Assembly: GCA_013365325.1 (NCBI GenBank)
Contig: JABVXV010000444.1
Coordinates: forward strand, 1-40,000
Reading direction: 5' to 3'
Source of the DNA: Dipetalonema caudispina
Lineage: Eukaryota; Nematoda; Chromadorea; Rhabditida; Onchocercidae
DNA: 40,000 bases
The position numbers and the translations under genes are program-made. Below are positions 30,959 to 40,000 of the stretch, piece after piece. Each line of letters opens with the position of its first letter. The stretch's first letter is position 1. The notes under the pieces are model-generated. The model did no database searches. It worked only from the letters and a program-made list of their open reading frames with translations, and was not told the origin of the DNA.

Positions 30959-30993
30959 GATATGATACGATATGATATGATGTGATACGATGT
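30959..30993. repeat. Pentanucleotide repeat GATAY/GATGT
   Basis: Seven tandem 5-bp units: GATAT, GATAC, GATAT, GATAT, GATGT, GATAC, GATGT. It lies in the convergent region between rps-8 and the collagen gene. Confidence 0.85.
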
Positions 30994-32004
30994 GGATAGG
31001 ATATAAACAAATAGTAACCGTTAACAATCATGTGAACAAATAGAAAAATTTCTATGTTTAATTTATAAAGGACAAGAAATTATTAATTTATTATCATTAC
31101 TATCCTCTAAAATAAATCGACATTATTTGTTAGTTAATTCGCTTAACTTCATACTCTTTTTTTTAATTTTATATCTAACAATTTCAGTTTTATTTCTTAC
31201 GGCTAAAAATAAAAAGCATTCATCTGATAATTGATATTGATGGATGAAATATATTTTAATCATATTTATAGCTTATTAAGGGCAGAAACTTTACAAAATT
31301 TTTAGTAGTTAATTTTTTTAATAGTTATCTTTTTACTTAATTGATCAGTAGTTGTTCACTATGAGTTGACTACTAATTTGGTTATTTATATGAATTATTC
31401 AACTGTTCGTCGTGTTCGACAAATTTATTGAATTAACAAATTATATGCTAAAATATTTTAACCATTGCACATATAAATAAAACAAAATATTAACAAAATT
31501 ATAGCTGAATTAAACCGTTTAATCAAATGATACCTATTTGTGGATGAATTATAAGAAACTTTAATCAGTGGATTAAATTTTATAATATTAAAACTTATCG
31601 TCCAGTTTGATTACGAATTTTTAATCTTCTACTATTAAAATAAAGAATTTCCATCAGAAATTTTCAATTTTCCCTCAGTAAAATGATAAACTATTTTTCC
31701 CATTTCCTCTTCCCACTTCAAAATGAAAGAATTTTACAGTAATATATGCTACAGAATTATATATGTGTATTTATAGTAAGCACTGAAAATAGTTTTGAGA
31801 AAAAAGTTTGGATTTTTAAAAAATTTAAAGAAATTTTTATTCCTTTTTTAAATAATTTTGTTATCAGAAAAATTATTCGACTTAATTCAATGATGTAGAA
31901 AAAGAAAGAAAATTGATAATAAAGTAAATTTTAAGGCACTGGTTATAATATTGGTAAAGCAGTATGAATACAATAACTCCGAGATATCACTATCATCACA
32001 CGGA

Positions 32005-34427
32005 TCACGTTACAGTAGTACGTCGTGGTGGACATGAACAGTAGGACGCATCACTTCCTGGTGCACCCGGTGGACCCATTGGACCACTGAAACCTGCTGG
32101 GCCATTTGGTCCTGGTTCACCCACTGGTCCAGGTGGTCCTTGTGTTCCAGTGAAGCCTTGATTTCCATCATTCCCATCCGGACCTGGAAATCCTGGTGGT
32201 CCAAGTGGTCCTTTTGGTCCCGGTGGTCCCGGTTCTCCTTTGGAACCTCGTACGCCACTTCGTCCTGGTGGTCCCGGTGCACCATTTTTGCCACTTGCAC
32301 CAGCTTCACCTGAAATGTGTTATCGATCATAAACTTGAAATATTACTTTTACTAAATTATTACATTAAAGTTCATCTTTAGCGATGTGGCATAGAAAGTT
32401 AGCAAAAAATGTAAGAGTAATTGCTTACCTGCTGGTCCAGGATTACCAGGTTGACCTTCAAATCCTGGTTCACCTCGGTATCCAGGTGACCCCGGTGGGC
32501 CATTTTCTCCCATATCTCCAGGTGGACCTGGTTGACCTGAAACTTGAGAATTTATCAGACTTCATTCAAATAATCATAATATCAATTGCTGAAGAAAGAA
32601 ATCGTACACACCTGGAAAACCTGGTGGACCACGTGGACAAATACGACAATTGGCCTTAATATCCACATTTACGGGTGGGTAATTGCCAGGTAATCCTGGT
32701 GCTCCGGGTGGTCCAGGTTCTCCATCGGCACCGTTCATCCCTGGTTCACCCGAAGGACCAGGTGGACCACGAGGACATGGTGCTGCAGCATCACAACCTA
32801 AAATTACCATAAGTAATCTCATCCAAAACATGAGAAATTTCATTTAAGGAACCATGAACTGTGATAGGAATCATCAAAATCAGTAATATTATTGCTAATT
32901 ATTTCGAGTATAAAAAATTTCTCAAAGAATTTCACTTTTTTCCCCTCATAATCTATGCAAATTTTCTAAAAAAATATGAATTTTTTTCCATTTTTAAATG
33001 AAAGAGAACAGGAAAAATTTACGGCATTGTCCTGGTAATGCTAGGCCACGCTTCTTTCGATACATGGCAAATGGTGAAGGGCCAAGTGCAATATTTTGAC
33101 CCTTTGCTTGAATATAAATTTGATTTTGCAGTCCTCGAAATTCTTCCATATCCTAGAAAATTTGAAACTTATCAAATTTGATAATTATCAATATTGTTAT
33201 CAAAATATAAAACAGTATCAGTGATACTATTTCATTAGCAAATAGCAAATAGAAGAAAATCTTTTGCTCAATTATTTTTTAACTAATACTGCTGAAATTT
33301 TATATTTTATTGGTGTTTATTTTGTCATTTTTTGAACTAAAATGATCACATTGTATTATTACGTAAAACACGTAGAACAACAACGTTTTGACGTGAGATA
33401 AAAAAAGGTATATCTCTTTTTTCAATCATTCAGCAATCATTTTTAAGGGATTGTTGTAGATCTGAAAAAATTTTATATATTAGAGTGAATTGCTGATTAA
33501 TTACCTTAAATTTCATTGTTAATTTGCTTAATTTTGATAATTTTCTCTGACTTTTTTTTTTTACCGAACTAATTTTTTTTCTTGTACCTCTCTTTCATGG
33601 TATTGTAAATGAGTATGATTAATTCGAATTATTAAGATACAGCTTACAATGAATCATTCGGATTTTTCTGTAATTCTTTTTGTAATAGTCTTTTTTTTTT
33701 TTTTTTTGAATTTTTAATGGCATATATTTTCAACGATGTTTGGAATGCAAAAAATTAAAATTCAAAAAAAAAAAAAAAATGAAAATAAAAAGAAGTATAT
33801 TTTTCGGCAAATTAGTGCCAGTTAAATGGTTGCATAATTTCATGTTTCGAAAAAAGAAAAAGACCACAATGAATGGATTGTTAATTTTTCGACGAATTTT
33901 GTCACATATAAATGTTTTTAACAGGCCAATATGAATATAGTGTTTCGAAAGAAAAAAAAAAAAAAAAAAAAAACCTCTTAACATTTTTTTTTTTAACTAA
34001 CCTCAAAAATGTTTAAAATTTCTAAAAAAAAAGTCAAATTTTCGATTAAAAAACGTTTAATGTTTAAATGGTATAATGTATTACGGATGTGTAGCGAAAT
34101 TTTTCTACATACAATTTTTAATATTAGCTTCATGATATTATATCAAATTTTGATATCAATTTTAATTTCTATCAAATTTTGAAATTATATGTTCTGCTGC
34201 AATAATTACGAAACATTTAAATATCGTAATATGCATCCAATATGGGATTTTTTCTTTTTTTTTTGTAATATTTCAAAATATTGAAAAAATTTTGTAGTAA
34301 GTACCAATTCGAGATCGTATCGAATTTCCGAGATCTTAGTGTATAAGGTAGGAAGGAACATAAGGCATGCTATCAATGCACATATGCTAAGTCCTACAGC
34401 GGAATAAGCGGCCAAATACGCCGACAT
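32005..34427 (-). CDS. Nematode cuticular collagen
   Basis: Secreted structural protein of the cuticle, made in the hypodermis. Exons in order: 34427-34305, 33152-33023, 32797-32612, 32536-32429, 32309-32005 (TGA). They join in phase to 852 nt, 283 residues, the usual size. Residues 1-41 form the cuticle collagen N-terminal domain, with a membrane segment at about 9-29 ([16 protein letters not shown]). The conserved [11 protein letters not shown] block follows at about 44-54. RKKR at 73-76 is the expected subtilisin-like (BLI-4/furin type) cleavage site. Gly-X-Y repeats begin at about 95, break at about 123-140 (a non-repeat segment with C135 and C138) and run on to about 268. Cys clusters at 84/86/92 and at 273/275 near the C-terminus ([10 protein letters not shown]) should form inter-chain disulfides. 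Intron 1 is 1152 nt and rich in homopolymers. I cannot assign an individual C. elegans collagen. Confidence 0.95.
33952..33973. repeat. Poly(A) run, 22 nt, in collagen intron 1
   Basis: Uninterrupted A run. Other A and T runs occur nearby (T near 33691-33708, A near 33764-33779). Paired A and T runs make frames here open on both strands, giving spurious Lys- or Phe-rich translations. Confidence 0.9.
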
Positions 34428-34437
34428 AGTTACCAGC

Positions 34438-34449
34438 CTGAAATTAAAA
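34438..34449 (-). promoter_or_regulatory. Candidate trans-splice acceptor of the collagen gene
   Basis: The minus strand reads TTTTAATTTCAG directly after a long pyrimidine-rich stretch. TTTCAG is the nematode acceptor consensus. It leaves only 10 nt before the ATG at 34427, which fits spliced-leader addition. Confidence 0.55.
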
Positions 34450-34644
34450 GAAGAAATAAAGAAAAGAAAAACTAATTGGAAATATAATTTATGCGAAAAT
34501 ATATTCAATTATTTTTTGTAATTTAAAATAAAGTGATATTAAAAAAATATATGTCAAGTTTGTTAATAAAACAAAGGGAAAAAAATTTAGAGTTTGTGAC
34601 TAAAAATGAATAAAATACAATCAATCTAATTACTGTATGAAATG

Positions 34645-34670
<26 letters not shown>
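34645..34670. repeat. Poly(T) run, 26 nt
   Basis: Longest homopolymer I found in the window. It lies about 220 bases upstream of the collagen start codon, with a second T run of 22 nt at 34867-34888. Confidence 0.9.
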
Positions 34671-34676
<6 letters not shown>

Positions 34677-35052
34677 ACTAACTAAATTTATTTCCAGTAA
34701 TTTTTTTTTTTTTTTGCACTTCAACTAAAACAGGAAAAGACGAATAAGTAATATTTAGTACTATTATAGTAATTGAATAGAATATCAATAATGGATTGAA
34801 TAATTGTATAACCATTGATGGCATATATACATACAAATGACAGAAACAGGATAAACATGGAAAGAATTTTTTTTTTTTTTTTTTTTTTAAATGAATTATT
34901 GGCATTTTTATTTTGAAGAGAAAAAAAAAAAAAGGGAAGAGAAGAAATTGTTCTCAATCTAAACAATGGGGAATGTCATTTTTAAAATTCACTAATTATC
35001 GAAATGATTTCGTTAAATAAATGCCATCCGTTGATAAATTCTTTTTCATGTC

Positions 35053-35111
35053 CTTGTTTCTTTGTTCGTTTGTTTATTTGTTTGTTTGCCTGTTTGTTTA
35101 TTTGTTTGCTT
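35053..35111. repeat. (GTTT)n-like tetranucleotide repeat
   Basis: About fourteen imperfect GTTT units, with some ATTT, GTTC and GCCT variants. It lies about 650 bases upstream of the collagen gene. Confidence 0.8.
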
Positions 35112-38100
35112 CGATATTTAATTCATGTTAAAATGAACTTTTGCATAAAAACACACAATAAAACAAGGGTGTTGAATTAAAATGAAAATTGACGTACCTT
35201 TTGCTTTTTGTTTATTAATGCGTAAATATTTCGAGATAGAATGGTTAGATAAAAAAAGGAGAAAAAAGGGAATTTATTGTTTTGATTGAAAAAGAATTAA
35301 ATTTTTCTTAAATTAAAATTCGTAAATACTTGTTTAATTATCATTGTCTTTTGAAAATTTTGATATTTTTTTCCTGTCATTCGTTTCTTTGAACTCGCAA
35401 TTTTTTGATTTTGTTTCCTTTTCCTCTCTTCGTTTTTTTTTTTTCCTTCTAATTTAAAAATTTTCTCACTTAAAATTTTTTCAGCTCAAATAATATTTTC
35501 TTATTCATTTATGCTTTAGTCAAAATTAGAATTGATTGAGTGAAAAATAAAAAAAGAAATCTTAACAAATATATGTTAATGGCTTTATTATCATAAAGCT
35601 TTCAATGCTTTTTTTCTTCTTTTATAGATAAAGTTTCGACAGTTACCTGAAAACTTCGATTTGGAAGTTGAAATAATAAAATTACTTAGTTCTTATATAA
35701 GCAAATGGATAAATATCACATTCAATTTGATGCATAAATTAACTGAGACAGACTAAAGAATTATAGCTTTTTCGTTAAATGTTGAATTAAATAATAATTA
35801 TCTAATTTTTTCGGATAGAAGAAATAAATTGAAAGATATGACGAATGAATCACACTTGTACAACTATTCACTTCAAAATATTTAATTAATTTAAGTGAAA
35901 AAGCTGAAATCTAGTGAAAATTCAACGAAATGAAAAAATTGGAATATATCCGGAAAGGATAATTCTAGCTAACTTCAATTGTGTGACATAGTCATATGAC
36001 AAATTTGTGAATTGTAATAGTTCTGTCATAGAAGTAAGTATAAGAATGTCAACTTTCACCTAACTTCCGTAAATGATGAACGTATTAAGGCGTACGGCAT
36101 ATAATTGTTAATTAAGTGGGAGAAAATTAGATTTTATAGGATGTAAAATAGCGAATATAAATGAAATACGTATGATAGTGATATTATTATTATATTAGAA
36201 TCATACATAAAAAGAAACGTAAAATTTTACATCAGGAAAAAAAAAAAAATCATATGCAAGTTGATGACGTAAATTAATGCAACACATTAAAATTAGTAAT
36301 ATTTGTTAGTACTAAAATAATTTCATTGAAAAAGAAAAACGAAAAAAAAAAAAAATATATATCTTTCGGTTACATACAAATAAATATCACTCATTGTATT
36401 TCTACAATTTTCAAAACTTTAAATATTCTTTTCCAACCAATAAATTACACTAATTTTCCATTAATGCTTAATTGACCAAAACTAATTGAAAATTGTTGCG
36501 TGACAAATTTAACAAAACAAAAAAAAAGTCACATTTCTTATTATTAAACTATAATAATAAAAAATTGAAAAAAGCAATAAATGATCCTCTTTCTTTTCTT
36601 AAAACTGTGAAGCAAATTTTTCAGAATAATTAAATTTCATACTATACTACTAAATTTAAAAATGACTGGATGAATGATATAGTCTTTTTAAGAGAGAGAG
36701 AGAAAAAGTTGGTTACATTTTCTTAAATGATTAAAATAATGATTGAAATGATGAAGATAGAATGAAATATTTCAGTATAGGCTATATCGAATGTCCGGTA
36801 TTTCTTCTATTTTCGACAAATCTAACATGAACGAAAATTTATCAAACATTTTATATTATAGAATATCCGGGATTCTTTTCATTTCCCCCGATACGGATAA
36901 ATCGTTTCATCAAAATTTTCATTTAAAATGACGTCACAAATGAATTAATCCATCAAGCTTTTGTGAATTATGATGACAAATATCTGTTCTGATTAATAAT
37001 TAGAGAGATTAGGATTTTACATTGACCAATTTTTCGCACAAATTTAATTCATTTTATACCAAATATAAAATTCTTCAGTTTAATAACAACTTGAAATAAC
37101 CAATAAAATTTTATGAATTCCATACCAGAATTGTCCCATTAGTGCTTTTATTATTATCATTATCGCTATCAAAATTCCTGATCAAATAAAACCGAACCAA
37201 TTAATATAAAATAATAACAATTGGTGACAAGAGTAGCATATATCAATTTATTGTGAAATATCTTCTTGCATTTCCAATCATTGATAATCTGTTAGATTCT
37301 ATTGGTTAATGAAGGTGCAAAAAAAAAAAAAATGAAAAAACTAAAGGCCTAAAACTTAATATCATATTAAGTAACGATTTTTAGTTAAATTTTTAGACAC
37401 TGAACAAAAGCTAAGTTTAATTAATTGGCATCATTAAAATAATGATTACAATGAGATAATAAGAAATAAAATGAATCAGTGAAAAAAAAAAAAACTCTTA
37501 ATGAATGCGTAATAATTTAGCTTATCACAATTTTTTTAACAGATAACAATGATAGAACTTAAAAAAATTACAAATGATTTAAAATTGAATTCTATTAAAT
37601 ATAAATTTGCTTTAAATTTTCAAACCCTTTTCCAGAAAAAAAAACCAATTGTTACGGTATTTTTGTATCGTATGATATTAATAAAGAAATCAATTAATTA
37701 GATACCAAAAAAAAAAAAAAAAAGAGACGAAGTAAATCGACAAATTGCTTCTCAACGACAATTAATCCTAACTGCGACCTTATATACATACATAAATATT
37801 CTTAAAAAAACAAAATCATTTATCAAGTAAAAAGTATTCAAATCATTGTTTAATGATGATATCGGACTTGTTTCCGTACAAATCATTCCTGTAATCAAAT
37901 CAATTCAAAATTTTAAAAAAAAAAAAAAAAGATTGCCCTAAGGCAGAATGACATGTAAATTGTCCATCTTATCCTTAATTCATACCACTATTTGTTACCT
38001 ATTCTATACAGGTCATCTAAAAACAAAAAAAAAAAAAGAAAAAAACTTTCCAGGGAAAATAAATAGGGAAAAAAAAAGAAGTAGAAGATGAGCGAAATGG

Positions 38101-38393
38101 ATAAATAAAAAATAAAATTAAATAAAATGAAGTGATGAAATGCTAATGCCAAATATTTGTTTAATTAAAAATTTTAAATAGTTTTTGCGCTTAATTCAAT
38201 CCTTGCTTGGAACCTTTGTTTCCTGCACATACTTAAAATCAAATTCGGTAAAAAAGAAACTTTTCGGAGTAAATTTTACTTTGTCTATATTTTACATGGT
38301 AAAATTTATCCCCGAAAGTTTTTTACCTTTTTTTTTCAAATTTAATTTCAAATATATGCAGAAAAAAGAATGAAGTAAATTATATGAAGCATA

Positions 38394-38547
38394 ATGCAAT
38401 CATTTACAATTAACGATAATGTCCATTTACTTCTTAATCATTTACAATTAATACAAATTTTACTACTGCATTTAACTTAATTACACCATAATTGATATCG
38501 AAAGATGTTTGTCAAATGTTCGTCAAAATGGACATTACAATTTGCAT
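38394..38547. repeat. Fold-back element with internal direct repeat
   Basis: ATGCAA at 38394-38399 and AATGTCCATTT at 38418-38428 recur as exact reverse complements, TTGCAT at 38542-38547 and AAATGGACATT at 38526-38536, in mirrored order. Inside, the 16-mer AATCATTTACAATTAA occurs twice in direct orientation (38398-38413 and 38436-38451). The layout resembles the ends of a small non-autonomous inverted-repeat element, but no target-site duplication was identified. Confidence 0.45.
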
Positions 38548-39813
38548 GGTAAATACATTTTGTTGTCAACATACAAATTGACCATTTGATAGAACAGAAA
38601 TTTTTTTAGGTTAGAATCGATTAATAACTTGATCTGATTTCATGATTAGGTATATTGCTGTTTTGCTTCCGAATCTGATTTCTTTGTCCGGAATAAATTA
38701 AAGGGAAGTTAATTACACAAATAATCATTATCAGTTACATCTATTAACCGATATTCATTCTTCTTTCGAATATGTTGTGATTAAACCGAAGTAAGGAGAA
38801 AATCATTTCTTAGAGAAATGGAAAACTGGGCATAATTCTTGAATCAAATATTCCTTTTCTTAAAAAAAAAAAAAAAAAGATTGTTTGTAATTCCAATTAA
38901 ATGAGGAAAAAACTGAAACATCCCAGAATTTATTATTTTAAAATTCGGTAGCCTAAAATAACCATAAGAGCTTATTTGTTTAACAGATGAATTGATTAGC
39001 CAAAAGTAAAATAAAAATTAAAATTATCTCAAAATGATAATCTTTTACATATACGAATAAAATTATTCGAAGTTTCTCATTCTTACGATTTTAATATTTG
39101 CAACTTTAGTAGCAAAAATTTTTAAAGAAAATAAATATTTCCCACAACATATTTTTGAAAGAAAGACCATAACCAAAAATTAAAAAAGAAAGAGAAAGGA
39201 TTATAAAATTTATAAATTCTAATTGGTTGTTGATCAAATTATTTAAAAAAAAAGAAAAATAGGAAAATGAATAAAATGCGAAGACATTGCAGAAAAAGGG
39301 AGAATAATGGAGGAAATGTAATGAACAAATATGATAGAATTTGTAAATTGAAATATTGTTGTCCCAAAATGACACCATTTTATGTACCACTTTTGTTAAC
39401 ACTTTTTCCATTAAACCATTGTTCATCATTATCATATCACAAAAGAACAAAGTACAAAATTTGAAAACAATAGCAATAATAACAATTAATAGCAACAACA
39501 ATAACAGTGATAATAAAACAATGGCAATAAAAATGACAAGAAATGGAACAAAAAATTATATTCTCTTATCCTATCCTTCTTCTTCTTTAAACATAATACA
39601 AATTTCTTAAAACAATTACATTTGCATATAACCCAATAAATATGAAAACAATAACAAAGATGACAATAATATTAATAATAATAACAACTACAACAATAAC
39701 ATTCATTAACAGTGACGTAAAAAAAAAAATGGATGCACATTACAAATATTCCAAAATGTGATATAACAAATTTATATCACACATAACTCAATAAATCTGA
39801 AAAGAATAACAGC

Positions 39814-39873
39814 AATAACAATAACAACAATAACAATAACAACAATAACAATAACAACAATAACAATAGCAAC
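39814..39873. repeat. 15-bp tandem repeat, four copies
   Basis: The unit AATAACAATAACAAC occurs at 39814, 39829 and 39844 without change, and at 39859 with one substitution (A to G at 39869). It sits in a wider (AAC/AAT)-rich stretch from about 39460 to the end of the window. Confidence 0.9.
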
Positions 39874-40000
39874 AACAACAAAAATATCAACAATAACAAT
39901 AAGAATGATAAGAAATGGAAGATTTTTCTCTTTACTCCATACAGTGAACATTGCAAAAATGCACAAATACATTAACATAATACAGTTATTTATATGCGAA

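Larger units (their letters stand above)
30064..32004. other. Convergent 3' flank between rps-8 and collagen genes
   Basis: AT-rich DNA with long T runs (20 nt at 30409-30428, others at 30560-30695) and no credible open frame. The two transcripts end into this interval from opposite sides. No strong AATAAA was assigned for either gene. Confidence 0.6.
34428..40000. other. Gene-free AT-rich region upstream of the collagen gene
   Basis: This interval contains the collagen promoter and then about 5 kb of AT-rich DNA rich in homopolymers and simple repeats. Open frames at 34678-34966, 38185-38373, 39106-39610 and 39772-39978 are Phe/Lys/Asn-rich or repeat-encoded, and no family was recognised. 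Two repeat structures are listed separately (38394-38547 and 39814-39873). Confidence 0.55.

Noticed and set aside
32196..32659. Plus-strand open frames across the collagen gene
   Set aside because: These are the antisense of Gly-X-Y coding repeats, whose GGN/CCN bias leaves other frames open.
33730..33984. Phe- and Lys-rich frames on both strands in collagen intron 1
   Set aside because: They are generated by poly(A) and poly(T) runs and lie within an intron.
39106..39978. Several open frames of 65-131 codons near the window end
   Set aside because: They overlap on opposite strands and are rich in residues encoded by AAC/AAT repeats and T-rich DNA. No motif was found.

Overview
The window is strongly AT-rich nuclear DNA of a nematode, most likely a filarial or related spirurid worm. 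Three things point there: a nematode-type cuticular collagen, compact GT-AG introns in every gene, and an acceptor-like AG 10-31 bases before each of the four start codons, as expected for spliced-leader trans-splicing. The species cannot be named from the sequence alone. No bacterial operon, phage, CRISPR array, rRNA or tRNA gene was recognised.

Layout. Bases 1-3982 hold no gene I can defend. Bases 3983-13879 (minus) hold a 13-exon gene for a 638-residue F-box protein with leucine-rich-repeat-like C-terminal sequence. Bases 13880-18388 are gene-free and full of homopolymers and simple repeats, including a (GTT)n/(AAC)n inverted repeat. Bases 18389-25775 (minus) hold an 18-exon gene for MCM3, a subunit of the MCM2-7 replicative helicase (827 residues). 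Bases 27740-29577 (plus) hold a 4-exon gene for 40S ribosomal protein S8 (208 residues), head to head with mcm-3 across about 1.9 kb. Bases 29714-30063 (plus) may hold a small two-exon gene just downstream of rps-8 (weak). Bases 32005-34427 (minus) hold a 5-exon cuticular collagen gene (283 residues), tail to tail with rps-8. Bases 34428-40000 are gene-free, with a fold-back repeat near 38.4 kb and a 15-bp tandem repeat near 39.8 kb.

The four main models were built by joining exons by hand. In all of them the intron phases close exactly and the total length is a whole number of codons. The genes are functionally unrelated (ubiquitin-ligase adaptor, DNA replication, translation, cuticle), so nothing suggests a joint pathway.

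I did not find a convincing undescribed system. The best leads are two short coding-like tracts broken by frame changes or stops: one between mcm-3 and rps-8 (27261-27676), and one antisense inside mcm-3 intron 11 (20836-21128). Others are a symmetric palindrome in the F-box gene (6138-6207), a degenerate minisatellite in its largest intron, exon starts that look like zero-length (recursive) splice sites, and a structured, less AT-rich stretch in rps-8 intron 3.
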